Origin: Catenulispora pinistramenti
Lineage (GTDB): Bacteria > Actinomycetota > Actinomycetes > Streptomycetales > Catenulisporaceae
Length of the DNA stretch: 39,576 nucleotides
Assembly (NCBI RefSeq): GCF_018274385.1
Contig: NZ_JAAFYZ010000082.1
Location: 1 to 39,576, forward strand
Direction of reading: 5' to 3'
Shown here: positions 17,589-27,155 of the stretch, piece after piece
How positions within the stretch are numbered: the first letter of the stretch is position 1
How the letters are laid out: every line of letters starts with the position of its first letter
Program-made: the position numbers and the translations under genes
Notes under the pieces: generated by a model
Databases searched by the model: none
The model's input: only the letters and a program-made list of their open reading frames with translations
What the model was told of the DNA's origin: nothing

Positions 17589-18659
17589 CGATGGACCCTT
17601 CACGGGTTGCGGCACGATGGAAACCACGTCCTCGGCGCCGTTGGTCCCGCTGGCCGCGGTCACGCCGACCTTCACCCCGGTCTCGTCGAACGCCGCGAGC
17701 AGCCGTGAGCGCAGCTCCCGCGCGACCTCGGAGCTCTTGCGCGGGGCGGTGCGCATGCTGACGCGCATCATCATGTGGTCGCCCTCGATGGACTCGATGC
17801 CGGCCACGGTCGGGGCCTCGGACAGGAAGCTGTCCTTCCACATCGGGTCCTCGAACAGCTGGTGCGCGGTCTCGACCATGACGTCCCGGACCCGCTGCGG
17901 GTTCTCGGTGTAGGAGACCGGCACGTCCACGATGGCGCGCGCGTGGCCCTGGGACTGGTTGCCGATCCGCTTGATCGTGCCGTTGCGCACGTACCAGACC
18001 ACACCGTCGATGTCGCGCAGCTGCGTGACCCGCAGCCCGACCTCCTCCACGGTGCCCTTGGCATCGCCGGCGTCGATGAAGTCGCCGACCCCGTACTGGT
18101 CCTCCATGATCATGAATATCCCGGCCAGCAGGTCGGTGACCACGTCCCGGGCCCCGAAGCCGATCGCCACCGACAGGCCGCCGACCGAGGCCAGGATCGG
18201 CCCGGTGGAGATGTGCAGCTGCTGGATGATCATCAGCGCCGCGATGATCATGATGGTGACGCTGGCGATGCTGCCGAGCACCCCGCCCAGGGCCCGGGTG
18301 CGCTGCATCCGGCGCTCGGCGCCCATCAGCAGCCCGTTCTCCAGGAACCGGCCCGGCTTGGACTCCGCGCGCATCGCGGCCTTCTCCACCGTGCGGCGGA
18401 TGAAGGTCAGCGTGACCTTCCGGATGAGCAGCGAGACGATGATGATCGACACGATCGCGATCGTGTCGGAGATGATCACGCCGGAGTGGTCGCTGAACCA
18501 GTTGCTCGCCTTGACCACCTTCGTCGTCAGGTCGCCGGTCGGATCCGGCGGCGGCGGCGTGCTCGGATCCGTCGGCGGCGTGCTCGGACCGCCCGACGCG
18601 AGTGACTTGTGCGCGGCGGCGATGAGGGAGACTGCGGCGGACACTGGTTCGGGCCTCAC
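17580..18659 (-). CDS. mscS: Small-conductance mechanosensitive channel (MscS family)
   Basis: 359 aa, GTG start at 18659. The N-terminus carries a Pro/Ser/Thr linker (about 24-42). Transmembrane helices lie at about 60-82 and 120-145, followed by the pore-lining helix GGLSVAIGFGARDVVTDLL and the MscS beta-domain start MIMEDQYGVGDFID. LRVTQLRDIDGVVWYVRNG and a C-terminal alpha/beta domain complete the fold. It releases solutes on hypo-osmotic shock. It is transcribed towards the ABC operon, with 36 bp separating its start from the downstream end of the LLM gene on the same strand. Confidence 0.93.
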   Translation of the reverse strand: MRPEPVSAAVSLIAAAHKSLASGGPSTPPTDPSTPPPPDPTGDLTTKVVKASNWFSDHSGVIISDTIAIVSIIIVSLLIRKVTLTFIRRTVEKAAMRAESKPGRFLENGLLMGAERRMQRTRALGGVLGSIASVTIMIIAALMIIQQLHISTGPILASVGGLSVAIGFGARDVVTDLLAGIFMIMEDQYGVGDFIDAGDAKGTVEEVGLRVTQLRDIDGVVWYVRNGTIKRIGNQSQGHARAIVDVPVSYTENPQRVRDVMVETAHQLFEDPMWKDSFLSEAPTVAGIESIEGDHMMMRVSMRTAPRKSSEVARELRSRLLAAFDETGVKVGVTAASGTNGAEDVVSIVPQPVKGPSTG

Positions 18660-18695
18660 GGACTCGTGCGATTGGCGTAGGAAAACATCGACAGA

Positions 18696-19625
18696 TTAGA
18701 GGATCCGCGCGTGCGGAAGAACTTCGTCCGCGAGGAGTTCGAGCTGGTCGAGGTCGTCTAGGTCGAAAGTGCGCAGGTAGACGCGCCGCGTTCCGATCGC
18801 GTGATATTCGCCAAGTTTCTCCGCGAGCTGCCCCGGAGTCAGCCGCAGGACGATCTGGTTCGCCGCGGCCGTCCGGCTGATCGCCTCAGCGCGCCGTTCG
18901 ATCTCCGCGTCGGTCTTTCCGCAGGCCACCACCAAGGTCACGGACAGAGTCAGGGTGTCCGGATCACGGCCCACTGCCTCGCACACCTCGCGTACCCGGA
19001 CATAACTCTCCGCGACCTGATCCGCCGGCCGGAAGTTCGAGTTGTACTCGGCGGCGTACATCGCGGCCAGCCGCGGCGTCCGCTTCGGCCCGCGACCGCC
19101 GACGATGATCGGCGGATGCGGGTTCTGCGTCGGCTTGGGGAGCGCGGGGGAGTCGGTGAGCTCATAGTGCTCACCCTTGAACGAGAACGTCTGGCCGGCT
19201 GGCGTGCTCCACAGCCCCTTGACGATCTGGAGCTGTTCCTCAAGGTGGTCGAACCGGTTGTCCGGGAACGGGATCCCGTACGCCGCGTGCTCGTCGCCGT
19301 TCCAGCCGGCGCCCATGCCCAGCTCGACCCGGCCGCCGGACATCTGGTCCACCTGCGCCACCTGGATCGCCAGCGGCCCGGGGAGCCGGAACGTGGCCGG
19401 GGTGACTAGCGAGCCCAGCCGGATCCGCGTCGTCTCGCGGGCCAGCCCGGCCAGCGTGGTCCAGCAGTCGGTGGGACCGGGCAGCCCGTCGGCCGCTCCG
19501 CCCGCCCGGTAGTGGTCGGAGCGGAAGAAACCGTCGAAGCCCAGGTCCTCGGCAGCGCGGGCGACCCGCAGCAGGGTGTCGTACGTGGCGCCCTGCTGCG
19601 GTTCCGTGAGTACTCGAAGATCCAT
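18696..19625 (-). CDS. LLM class F420-dependent oxidoreductase
   Basis: 309 aa, ATG at 19625 11 bp after the oligopeptidase stop; the longer frame overlaps that gene and is not needed. Bacterial luciferase-like TIM barrel: MDLRVLTEPQQGATYDTLL, AEDLGFDGFFRSDHY, RLGSLVTPATFRLPGPLA, GRVELGMGAGWNGDEHAAYG and PPIIVGGRGPKRTPRLAA, all typical of the F420-dependent TIGR03560-like group. The substrate is unknown. It probably forms a two-gene unit with the upstream prolyl oligopeptidase gene. Confidence 0.9.
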   Translation of the reverse strand: MDLRVLTEPQQGATYDTLLRVARAAEDLGFDGFFRSDHYRAGGAADGLPGPTDCWTTLAGLARETTRIRLGSLVTPATFRLPGPLAIQVAQVDQMSGGRVELGMGAGWNGDEHAAYGIPFPDNRFDHLEEQLQIVKGLWSTPAGQTFSFKGEHYELTDSPALPKPTQNPHPPIIVGGRGPKRTPRLAAMYAAEYNSNFRPADQVAESYVRVREVCEAVGRDPDTLTLSVTLVVACGKTDAEIERRAEAISRTAAANQIVLRLTPGQLAEKLGEYHAIGTRRVYLRTFDLDDLDQLELLADEVLPHARIL

Positions 19626-19636
19626 AAGACCCAGAG

Positions 19637-21775
19637 TTACACGGCCGGTGCGCTCTCTTCCAGCCCCAACTGCGCGGCCAGGAAGGCCCACATGTCGGCG
19701 TAGACGCCCACGGTCTTGGAGACGCTGCGGGCGCCGTGGCCGGCCTCGCGCTCCAGGCGGAGCAGCACCGGCCGCTCCGTGATCGGGGCGGAGGTGGCGT
19801 GCTGGAGCGCGGCGGCCAGCTTGCGCGCGTGCAGCGGGTCGACGCGGCTGTCGCCGTCGAAGACCGGGAACAACGTGGCCGGATACACGGTGCCCTCGTG
19901 CACGTTGTGGTACGGCGAGTAGGCGATCAGCCAGCCGAACTGCTCGGGGTCCTCGGCGGTGCCGAACTCCTCGTTCCAGGTGACGCCGAGGCCGAACTGT
20001 TCGTAGCGGATCATGTCCAGCAGCGGAGCCCAGCAGACCACTGCCGCGTACTTCTCAGGATGCTGGGTCAGCGCCGCGCCGACCAGCAGACCCCCGTTGG
20101 AGCCGCCGAAGACGCCGAGCTGCTCCCGCGTGGTGACGCCGTTGTCGACCAGCCAGTCGCCGGCGGCGTGGAAGTCGTCGAAGACGTTCTGCTTGTTCGC
20201 CATCATCCCGGCGCGGTGCCACTGCTCGCCCTCCTCGGACCCGCCGCGCAGGTTCGCGACGGCGTAGGTGCCGCCGGCCTGCACCCAGGCCAGGATCCGC
20301 GCGCTGTAGCCCGGGGTCATCGGGACGTTGAAGCCGCCATAGCCGTAGAGGATGGTCGGCTTGGGGCCGGCGCTGTCGGTGCCGCTGTCGCTGCCGCCGC
20401 CGTCGATGACGAACATCCGGACCTCGGTGCCGTCCTTCGAGGGGTAGGTGACCTGCCGCGTGCGGACCTCCGGGATCTCCACCTCGGCCGGCGGGCGCTC
20501 CCACAGGGTGGTCTGGCGTGTGCGGGCGTCGAAGTGGTGGATCTGTACCGGGGTGGTGAAGTCGGTGTAGCCGAACCAGAGCTCGTGGCCGCCTCCGTGC
20601 CGAGTGCTCAGCCCGGCCAGCGTGCCCAGACCCGGCAGCGGGATGTCGGCGACCTTCTCGCCGGTGCGGGCGTCGTGCAGAGACAACTCGGCCACCGCGT
20701 GCCGGGTGCGCGCCACGACCAGCAGCGGGCGCTCCAGCTCCGGACCGTCGAGCAGCGCGTAGGAGTCCAGGACGGCCTCGGGGTCCTCCGGGACCAGCTC
20801 GCGCCAGTTCTCGTAGCGGAGGTCGCCGGTCGGCGCCACGCAGATCCGGCGGCGCGGGGCGTCCCGGTCGGTCCACAGCAAGGCGCTGCCGGCCAGCGGG
20901 GAGTCGGCCTCGCAGATGTCCACCGAGGTCAGGTTGTCCAGCCCGACCTGGACCGGGGTCAGGGCGGGGCGCTCGGGGGAGCTCGCGGTCAGGTCGGCGA
21001 CGTAGATGTCGTTGCGGGGCGCCGTCCCGGCATGGGCGTTCACCTCCAGCCAGCGGCCGTCCCGGGTCACCGACATGTCGTAGTAGTTGGTCTTGGGCTG
21101 ACCGGCGCCGAAGATCTCGACGTCCTCGGCGTCCGGGTCGGTCCCGACTTTGTGCAGGTGCACGCGCCGGTGGTACTGCTCGTCGCCCTTGGGCACAGTG
21201 TCGGGATGCGGCTTGCGGACGTAGTAGTACGCCTCACCGCCGGGCAGCCAGGCCACCGGCGTGTACTTGGCGCGGGTGATCGGGCCTTCGAGCCGTTCCA
21301 GGGTGTCGACGTCGATGACGTGCAGGACCGATTCCTCGGTCCCGGCCTCGGAGACCAGGTAGGCCAGGCGGTCGCCCTCCTCCGACGGCTGCCACCCGTC
21401 CAGCGTCGTGGTGCCGGAGGGGTCGAGCGCCATCGGGTCGACCAGCACCCGCTCGGTGCCGTCGGGCTCCACCGCGAGCAACACCGCGTGCTCCTGGTCG
21501 GGCAGCCGCCGGGTCACGAAACGGCGCCCGCCGCGCCAGTAGGGCGGCGAGACGTCGCCGGTCGCCATCAGCGCGCCCAGCCGTTCGGTGAAGGCCGGGA
21601 CCGCGGGCCAGCTCTGCCGTGCCTCGGTGAACAACGCGTCCTGCTCGGCGCTCCAGACCTCGGTTCTGGGGTCCTCGGGGTCTTCCAGCCAGCGATAGGG
21701 ATCGGGTACGTCACGGCCGTGTAGGTGATCGGCCGTCGCGAGGCGTTCGGCCTGCGGGTATGCAAAGGGCGACAT
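19637..21775 (-). CDS. Prolyl oligopeptidase family serine peptidase (S9A)
   Basis: 712 aa from ATG 21775; the frame continues upstream to 21964, but the POP N-terminus FAYPQAERLATADHLHGRDV starts naturally here. The N-terminal beta-propeller runs to about residue 430 after a helical lead-in (DPYRWLEDPEDP). The alpha/beta hydrolase domain has the catalytic S559 in FGGSNGGLLVG, an acidic residue in FDGDSRVDPLH (about 641-645) and H679 in EAGHGA. It cleaves short proline-containing peptides and is cytoplasmic, since there is no signal peptide. Confidence 0.95.
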   Translation of the reverse strand: MSPFAYPQAERLATADHLHGRDVPDPYRWLEDPEDPRTEVWSAEQDALFTEARQSWPAVPAFTERLGALMATGDVSPPYWRGGRRFVTRRLPDQEHAVLLAVEPDGTERVLVDPMALDPSGTTTLDGWQPSEEGDRLAYLVSEAGTEESVLHVIDVDTLERLEGPITRAKYTPVAWLPGGEAYYYVRKPHPDTVPKGDEQYHRRVHLHKVGTDPDAEDVEIFGAGQPKTNYYDMSVTRDGRWLEVNAHAGTAPRNDIYVADLTASSPERPALTPVQVGLDNLTSVDICEADSPLAGSALLWTDRDAPRRRICVAPTGDLRYENWRELVPEDPEAVLDSYALLDGPELERPLLVVARTRHAVAELSLHDARTGEKVADIPLPGLGTLAGLSTRHGGGHELWFGYTDFTTPVQIHHFDARTRQTTLWERPPAEVEIPEVRTRQVTYPSKDGTEVRMFVIDGGGSDSGTDSAGPKPTILYGYGGFNVPMTPGYSARILAWVQAGGTYAVANLRGGSEEGEQWHRAGMMANKQNVFDDFHAAGDWLVDNGVTTREQLGVFGGSNGGLLVGAALTQHPEKYAAVVCWAPLLDMIRYEQFGLGVTWNEEFGTAEDPEQFGWLIAYSPYHNVHEGTVYPATLFPVFDGDSRVDPLHARKLAAALQHATSAPITERPVLLRLEREAGHGARSVSKTVGVYADMWAFLAAQLGLEESAPAV

Positions 21776-21927
21776 GCCTGAGAAGACTATGTCTTGTGGT
21801 CGATCTGCGTTAACCCGCTTGTGACACATGATTTTGAAGATGTGAGTGAAATCTGGTAGCGCGGGAACCACAACAGCGGACAGACTGGATCTACCCGTGA
21901 ACCGATCCGCGGACACGCGCTCCGACG

Positions 21928-21959
21928 TGCGCTGATGCGCCAGCTGAGGCATCAGCGCA
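21928..21959 (+). promoter_or_regulatory. 11-bp perfect hairpin in the leader of the HNH gene
   Basis: tgcgctgatgc (21928-21938) and gcatcagcgca (21949-21959) pair perfectly around a 10-base loop that contains cagctg. Both flanking genes start away from it, so it does not terminate either. It lies 79 bp before the HNH start codon. The rest of the 21776-22038 gap is AT-richer near 21800-21845 (promoter area) and holds no gene. Confidence 0.5.
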
Positions 21960-22038
21960 TTCAAGGGCGTGCTGGACGCGGATCGGGAACGTTAGCTCCG
22001 GCGCGAGCCACGCGTCGGACTCGGTCAGGAGGCCACCA

Positions 22039-22581
22039 GTGCCGCACGCACTTCTTTTGAACGCTTCATATGAGCCGTTATGCGTCGTGAGCCAACGCCG
22101 CGCAGTGGTTCTGATCCTCAGCGACAAGGCCGTCACCCTTGAGGGATCCGGCGACCTGCTCCACGCGGCCACCTGGTCGATGCCCGCGCCCTCGGTGATC
22201 CGGCTCACCCGCTACATCAAGGTGCCGAACCGCCGGGCGGTGCCGCTGACGCGGCGCGCCATCTTCGCCCGTGACGGCGGCCGGTGTGTCTACTGCGACG
22301 CACCCGCTACCAGTATCGACCATGTGATCCCGCGTTCGCGCGGCGGACAGCACGCCTGGGACAACGTGGTCTCGGCCTGCCGGCGCTGCAATCACGTGAA
22401 GGCGGACCGTCCGCTGCCGGACCTGGGGTGGCGCATGCGCCGGCCTCCGGCCCAGCCGGCCGGCTCGGCTTGGCGGATTCTGTCCTCAGGAAGACAGGAC
22501 CCGCGCTGGTCGCCTTACCTCGAGGCGTACGGCGGTGAGCCCAAAGGGCACGGGTTGGAAGGCGCGTTCGCGGCCGCCTGA
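22039..22581 (+). CDS. HNH endonuclease family protein (Rv2469c-like)
   Basis: 180 aa, GTG start at 22039 with an excellent AGGAGG 6-7 bases upstream. N-terminal domain LLLNASYEPLCVVSQRRAVV, then the HNH module RRAIFARDGGRCVYCDAP, with structural Cys pairs C83/C86 and C114/C117, the catalytic D94-H95, N109 and NH at 118-119. This stand-alone actinobacterial HNH protein is widespread and not linked to a mobile element here; its DNA or RNA target is unknown. It is the Rv2469c member of the conserved block and is followed by cytochrome-oxidase accessory genes. Confidence 0.92.
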   Translation: MPHALLLNASYEPLCVVSQRRAVVLILSDKAVTLEGSGDLLHAATWSMPAPSVIRLTRYIKVPNRRAVPLTRRAIFARDGGRCVYCDAPATSIDHVIPRSRGGQHAWDNVVSACRRCNHVKADRPLPDLGWRMRRPPAQPAGSAWRILSSGRQDPRWSPYLEAYGGEPKGHGLEGAFAAA

Positions 22582-22613
22582 CCTGAATCTCTATAACGCG
22601 GCACCGCACAGGA

Positions 22614-22649
22614 GCCGCTCCCGGTCAGCCGGGGGCGGCCCCTGCTTTT
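22614..22649 (+). terminator. Terminator after the HNH gene
   Basis: gccgctcccgg (22614-22624) pairs with ccggggg cggc (22629-22639), with one T-G wobble and a tcag loop. A T-rich stretch with tttt at 22646-22649 follows. It separates the HNH gene from the CtaJ-like gene. Confidence 0.6.
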
Positions 22650-22682
22650 CCGGCGTGAGACCACGTCAGATACCGTGGAGCC

Positions 22683-23096
22683 GTGAAACCACCGACCACC
22701 CCCGAAGCGCGGACGCGCCGGGCGTTGCGTGCGGCGGCCCTCGGCTCGCTGGCGGCGGTGCCCCTGCTGCTGGCGTCCCCGGCGTTCGCCCTGCACCGCG
22801 ACGCGGGCGACGACCCCGGTCCCGGCATGTCCGCCGTCGCCACCATCCTCGTCTACATCGGCATCCCGGCTGCGATCTTCTGCGTCATCGCGCTGTTGGT
22901 GCTCGCCCCGTCCATCGCCCGCGGCAACCGCTACCGCCCGCACCAGCTCAGCTGGTGGGCGGCGCCGGTCTGGTTCGGCGGCCCGCGCGACGAGCGCGGC
23001 GACACCGCCGACCGCGCGCTGACCGGCACCTCGCTGAAGGAGCTCACGGCCTACTCCGAGGCCCAGACCGAGGGAGGCGCCAGTGCCCGCTGGTGA
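22683..23096 (+). CDS. ctaJ: CtaJ-like subunit of aa3-type cytochrome oxidase
   Basis: 137 aa, GTG start at 22683 with GGAG just upstream. Signal-like N-terminal helix (residues about 12-36), then HRDAGDDPGPGMSA, a second hydrophobic helix TILVYIGIPAAIFCVIALLV, and the cytoplasmic signature RYRPHQLSWWAAPVWFGGP. This pattern matches the CtaJ accessory subunit found in the mycobacterial III2IV2 respiratory supercomplex (MSMEG_4692, recalled). It lacks haem or copper motifs, as expected for an accessory subunit. It overlaps the DUF5130 gene by 14 bp. Confidence 0.82.
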   Translation: MKPPTTPEARTRRALRAAALGSLAAVPLLLASPAFALHRDAGDDPGPGMSAVATILVYIGIPAAIFCVIALLVLAPSIARGNRYRPHQLSWWAAPVWFGGPRDERGDTADRALTGTSLKELTAYSEAQTEGGASARW

Positions 23097-23472
23097 AGCT
23101 TTCAGCGCCCGACAGGAGCAGGACATCGCCAAGGCGATCGCCACCGCCGAGCAGCAGAGCGGGCTGAAGTTCTCGGTCTACGTCGGCTCCGTCGAGGGCG
23201 ACCTGCACGCCCAGGCGGTGCGCCTGCACCGGCAGCTGGCCGACGCCGACTCCGCCGTGCTGGTCGTCGTCGACCCGCGCCGCAACCAGCTCCAGATCGT
23301 CACCGGCGTGGACGCCAAGCGCCGGGTCGACGACCGCGCCGCGGGCCTGGCCGCGGCCGCCATGGCCTCCACGTTCGCGGTCGGCGACCTCGCCGGCGGG
23401 ATCGTCAACGGCCTGGGGTCGCTGATGGAGCACGCGCAGAAGGCGCCGGTGCTGCACGCCGACCAGCCGTAG
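23083..23472 (+). CDS. DUF5130 (TPM-like) protein, respiratory supercomplex-associated homologue
   Basis: 129 aa, GTG start at 23083 preceded by AGGGAGG inside the end of ctaJ, so translation is coupled. The fold is TPM-like: FSARQEQDIAKAIATAEQQS, then FSVYVGSVEGD, AVLVVVDPRRNQLQIVTG and a C-terminal amphipathic helix. The mycobacterial homologue (Rv2468c/MSMEG_4693, recalled as PRSAF1) co-purifies with the cytochrome supercomplex. No signal peptide or membrane helix is evident, which favours peripheral binding on the cytoplasmic side. Confidence 0.85.
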   Translation: MPAGEAFSARQEQDIAKAIATAEQQSGLKFSVYVGSVEGDLHAQAVRLHRQLADADSAVLVVVDPRRNQLQIVTGVDAKRRVDDRAAGLAAAAMASTFAVGDLAGGIVNGLGSLMEHAQKAPVLHADQP

Positions 23473-23489
23473 CCGGTTTTCCCACGCTG

Positions 23490-23529
23490 TGAAGCGGCCC
23501 GGGCGGGTTTCCCCGCCCGGGCCGCTTCA
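23490..23529. terminator. Bidirectional terminator, perfect 18-bp GC stem
   Basis: Arms 23490-23507 and 23512-23529 pair perfectly around tttc. It lies between the convergent DUF5130 and pepN genes and would stop transcription from both sides. Confidence 0.92.
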
Positions 23530-23564
23530 GCGTTCTGGACCGTCCCCGGTCCTGTTCACCGGAC

Positions 23565-26141
23565 TCAGGCCGCCAAGCGGTCCGTCTCCTGCGCCTTCAG
23601 GCAGCGTCCGATGGTGTCCGCGGACTCCACGACCAGTCGCCGCAGCGCCGGCACCGGCTGCGCGGTGTCCAGGAAGGTCTGCGTGGCGTCCAGCGTCGCC
23701 TGCTCGATCACGAACGTCGGGAACAGCCCGGTCGCGATCTGGGTGGCGATCTCGTGGGTGCGCGCGTTCCAGGCGCCCTCGACCGACGCGAAGTACTTCG
23801 CCACGTACGGCTTGAGCAGTTCCTCGCGCTTGTCCGCCGGCACCGACTGGAAGCCGCCGATCACCGAGGCGACCGTGTGGTTGGCCAGCGTGTCGCCGTC
23901 CACCACCGACGCCCAGGCCTCGGCCTTGGCCTCGGTGGTCGGCCGGGCGGCGCGGGCCTGGAGCGCGTACCGCTCGCCGGTCGCGGTCTTGTCCCGCTCC
24001 AGCTCCGCCTCGATCTCCGGCACGTCCGCCTTGCCGCCGACCACCAGCGCCAGCAGCAGCGTCCAGCGCAGCTCGGTGTCGACGGTCAGGCCCTCCAGCG
24101 TCTGCGAGCCGTCCAGCAGACCGGCCACGTAGGCCAGCTGCTCGTCGGTCAGCGCGGTGCCGGCGAAGGAACGGGCCCAGGCCAGCTGGAAGTCCGAACC
24201 CGGCTCGGAGGCCTTGAGGTGCTCCCACGAAGCGTCGGCCAGCATGGCCTGGCCGGTCGGGCGCCACGCCGGGTCGGCGAACAGCTCGACCGCGGACTTG
24301 GCCTGCCGCTGCAGCAGCTGGGCCACGCCGATGTCGGACTCCCGGCCGACGCCGCGCAGGACCAGCTTGAGATAGTCGCGGGCGGCCAGCTCGGCGTTGC
24401 GCAGCATGTCCCACGCGGCGCTCCAGCACAGGGTGCGCGGCAGCGACTCGGCGAAGTCGCCGACGTGGTCCACCAGGGTCGCCATCGAGTGCTCGTCCAG
24501 GCGGATCTTGGCGTAGCTCAGGTCGTCGTCGTTGAGCAGGACCAGCGCCGGGCGGGCCTTGCCGACCAGATCGGCGACCTCGGTGCGGGCCCCGGTGACG
24601 TCCAGCTCGACCCGGTCGGTGCGGACCAGGGCGCCGTCCACCAGGTTGTACAGGCCGATCGCCAGCCGGTGCGGGCGCAGCGTCGGGAACTCCTCGGAGA
24701 AGCCCTCCTGCTCCACGGTGAAGGAGGTGAAGTCACCGGCGTCGTCGAGCTCGTACACCGGCCGCAGGGTGTTCGGCCCGGCGGTCTCCAGCCAGAGCTT
24801 GGCCCACTCCTTCAGGTCCCGGCCGGAGGTCTCCTCCAGCGCGCCGAGCAGGTCGGCCAGCGTGGTGTTGCCCCACTGGTGGCGGTTGAAGTAGGAGCGC
24901 ACGCCCTCGAAGAAGTGGTCGTCGCCGACCCAGGCCACCAGCTGCTTCAGGACCGAGGCGCCCTTGGCGTAGGTGATGCCGTCGAAGTTGACCATCACGT
25001 CGTCCAGATCGCGGATCTCGGCGACGATCGGGTGCGTGCTGGGCAGCTGGTCCTGGCGGTAGCCCCAGGACTTCTCGCCGTTGGCGAAGGTGGTCCAGGC
25101 GTCCTTGAACCGGGTCGCGGCGGTCTGCGCGTAGAACGAGGTGAAGGTGGCGAACGACTCGTTCAGCCACAGGTCGTTCCACCACTGCATGGTGACCAGG
25201 TCGCCGAACCACATGTGGGCCATCTCGTGCAGGATGACCTCGGCGCGCTGCTCGTAGGCGGCGTTGGTGACCTTGGACCGGAAGATCATCTCCTCGCGGA
25301 AGGTGACGCAGCCGGCGTTCTCCATGGCGCCGGCGTTGAACTCCGGCACGAAGAGCTGGTCGTACTTCGCGAACGGGTAGTCCCGGTCGAACTTCTCGGT
25401 GAAGAAGTCGAAGCCCTGCCGGGTGATCTCGAAGATCTCCTCCGGCCGCAGGTACTCGGCCAGCGAGGTGCGCACGGCCACCGCCAGCGGGATCTTCTGC
25501 CCGCGCTTGGTGGTGTGCTCCGAGCGCGCCACGTGGTACTTGCCGCCGACCAGCGCGGTGATGTATGAGGAGATCCGCGGGGTGGCCTCGAAGGCCCACA
25601 CCGCCGTGCCGTCGCCCTGGGAGTGCGGCTCCGGGGTGGGGGAGTTGGAGAAGATCTGCCAGGCCTCGGGGCCCTGGACGGTGAAGGCGAAGGTGGCCTT
25701 CAGGTCCGGCTGCTCGAACGCCGGGAACACCCGCCGCGACTCCGGCACCTCGAACTGCGTGTACAGGTAGGCCTCGCCGTCGACCGGGTCGATCATCCGG
25801 TGCAGGCCCTCGCCGGTGTTCATGTAGGCGCAGTCGGCGACCACCCGCAGTTCGTTGTCCGCCTGCAGGTTCGACAGCGCGATCCGGCTGTCCTTGAAGG
25901 CCTCGGCCGGGTCCACCGGCTGCCCGTTCAACCAGATCTCCCGCACGCCGGGGGCGATCAGGTCGATGAATGTCGAGGCGCCGGGGGTGTTCGCCCGGAA
26001 CCGCACTGTCGTGGCGGAGGAGTAGGTCTTCGCCTCCGGATCCGGGGCGTTCGACCAGTCCAGGCTCACCTCGTAGGACTGGACCTCCAACAGCGCCGCG
26101 CGCTCCTGGGCTTCTTCGCGGGTCAGATTGATACCGGGCAC
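23565..26141 (-). CDS. pepN: Aminopeptidase N (M1 family)
   Basis: 858 aa, GTG start at 26141 with AAGGAG upstream. N-terminal beta domain, then the exopeptidase motif GAMENAG at 271-277 and zinc site H305-E306-M-A-H309 with the third ligand E328 in WLNESFAT. The C-terminal ERAP1-like helical domain extends from about 500. It removes N-terminal residues from peptides in the cytoplasm. The length and order match actinobacterial PepN (Rv2467). The gene is divergent from the DsbA-like gene across about 114 bp. Confidence 0.97.
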   Translation of the reverse strand: MPGINLTREEAQERAALLEVQSYEVSLDWSNAPDPEAKTYSSATTVRFRANTPGASTFIDLIAPGVREIWLNGQPVDPAEAFKDSRIALSNLQADNELRVVADCAYMNTGEGLHRMIDPVDGEAYLYTQFEVPESRRVFPAFEQPDLKATFAFTVQGPEAWQIFSNSPTPEPHSQGDGTAVWAFEATPRISSYITALVGGKYHVARSEHTTKRGQKIPLAVAVRTSLAEYLRPEEIFEITRQGFDFFTEKFDRDYPFAKYDQLFVPEFNAGAMENAGCVTFREEMIFRSKVTNAAYEQRAEVILHEMAHMWFGDLVTMQWWNDLWLNESFATFTSFYAQTAATRFKDAWTTFANGEKSWGYRQDQLPSTHPIVAEIRDLDDVMVNFDGITYAKGASVLKQLVAWVGDDHFFEGVRSYFNRHQWGNTTLADLLGALEETSGRDLKEWAKLWLETAGPNTLRPVYELDDAGDFTSFTVEQEGFSEEFPTLRPHRLAIGLYNLVDGALVRTDRVELDVTGARTEVADLVGKARPALVLLNDDDLSYAKIRLDEHSMATLVDHVGDFAESLPRTLCWSAAWDMLRNAELAARDYLKLVLRGVGRESDIGVAQLLQRQAKSAVELFADPAWRPTGQAMLADASWEHLKASEPGSDFQLAWARSFAGTALTDEQLAYVAGLLDGSQTLEGLTVDTELRWTLLLALVVGGKADVPEIEAELERDKTATGERYALQARAARPTTEAKAEAWASVVDGDTLANHTVASVIGGFQSVPADKREELLKPYVAKYFASVEGAWNARTHEIATQIATGLFPTFVIEQATLDATQTFLDTAQPVPALRRLVVESADTIGRCLKAQETDRLAA

Positions 26142-26255
26142 CCTTGCACGGCTCCTTATCGCTTTGAGTCGAAGTGTTTGCCATCGATCCTTGCACGATC
26201 GCCCTTATGGGCGCCTGCGGGATTAGCGGCAGGTCCGATGGCGTTGGTCTGGGAC

Positions 26256-26891
26256 ATGAGCTCTCCTACCCCCGAACAGGCGGCGCCGCGCGCCGTGGCC
26301 GACTTCTGGTTCGATCCCCTGTGCCCCTGGGCCTGGATGACCTCCCGCTGGATGTTGGAGGTCGAGAAGGTCCGCCCGGTGGACGTGCGCTGGCACGTCA
26401 TGTCGCTGGCGGTTCTCAACGAGAACCGCGAAGACTTGCCGCAGCAGTACCGCGACTGGCTGGTCACGGCCTGGGGACCGGTCCGCGTGGTGATCGCCGC
26501 GCAGCAGGAGCACGGCGACGAGTACGTGCTTCCGCTGTACACGGCTCTCGGTACCCGGTTCCACCCCGGCGGCCGCGACCGCGATCGCGAGGTGATCGTC
26601 GAGGCGTTGGAGGAGGTCGGCCTGCCGGCGTCCCTGGCGGACGCCGCCGACACCGATCGCTACGACGAGGCGCTGCGCAAGTCGCACGCCGAGGGCATCG
26701 GTCTGGTCGGCGAGGACGTCGGCACCCCGGTGGTGGCGGTGAACGGCGTGGCGTTCTTCGGCCCCGTCGTGACCCCGGCGCCGAAGGGCGAGGACGCGGG
26801 CAAGCTGTGGGACGGCTGCCTGCTGGTGGCGTCCACGCCCGGCTTCTTCGAGCTCAAGCGGACCCGGACTCAGGACCCGATCTTCGACTGA
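26256..26891 (+). CDS. DsbA-like mycothiol-dependent reductase (Rv2466c family) with a CPWA active site
   Basis: 211 aa from ATG 26256; ATG 26238 would add six residues. Thioredoxin fold with helical insertion: [19 protein letters not shown] at the start, [50 protein letters not shown] with the cis-Pro, and [12 protein letters not shown]. The mycobacterial enzyme uses CPWC with mycothiol; here the second Cys is Ala, leaving a single thiol. My recollection is that streptomycete members share CPWA, so this looks like a lineage form rather than a defect. No signal peptide, hence cytoplasmic. Confidence 0.92.
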   Translation: MSSPTPEQAAPRAVADFWFDPLCPWAWMTSRWMLEVEKVRPVDVRWHVMSLAVLNENREDLPQQYRDWLVTAWGPVRVVIAAQQEHGDEYVLPLYTALGTRFHPGGRDRDREVIVEALEEVGLPASLADAADTDRYDEALRKSHAEGIGLVGEDVGTPVVAVNGVAFFGPVVTPAPKGEDAGKLWDGCLLVASTPGFFELKRTRTQDPIFD

Positions 26892-27011
26892 GCGGGACGC
26901 GCTATAGAGGAGTACACAGGCGGGGATCGTCTCTATGGTTCCCGCCACTCCCCGCCGAAACCGTCAGGACTGTAGGACTACCTCAGTGCTAACCTGCTGT
27001 CGCGAGAACTG

Positions 27012-27085
27012 CGGGATGTGGCGCAGCTTGGTAGCGCGCGTGCTTTGGGGGCACGATGTCGCAGGTTCAAATCCTGTCATCCCGA
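27012..27085 (+). tRNA. tRNA-Pro(TGG)
   Basis: 74 bases without encoded CCA. Acceptor cgggatg pairs with catcccg. The anticodon stem is cgtgc/gcacg with loop tttgggg, giving anticodon TGG. The T arm contains ggttcaaatcc. The discriminator is A. Confidence 0.95.
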
Positions 27086-27094
27086 CATACCGCG

Positions 27095-27128
27095 GAAGGC
27101 CCGGCGACCTGAACGGTCCCGGGCCTTC
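27095..27128 (+). terminator. Hairpin terminator of tRNA-Pro
   Basis: gaaggcccgg (27095-27104) pairs with ccgggccttc (27119-27128) across a 14-base loop, starting 9 bases after the tRNA. Confidence 0.8.
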
Positions 27129-27155
27129 GGCCTACCTGTCCTGGTCCCACCCCGT

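Noticed and set aside
19736-21724. 662-codon plus-strand frame opposite the prolyl oligopeptidase gene
   Set aside because: Antisense shadow of a complete S9A gene; composition is Gly/Val/Arg/Asp-rich and shows no fold.
23754-25568. 604-codon plus-strand frame opposite pepN
   Set aside because: Antisense shadow of a complete M1 aminopeptidase; no start context or motif.
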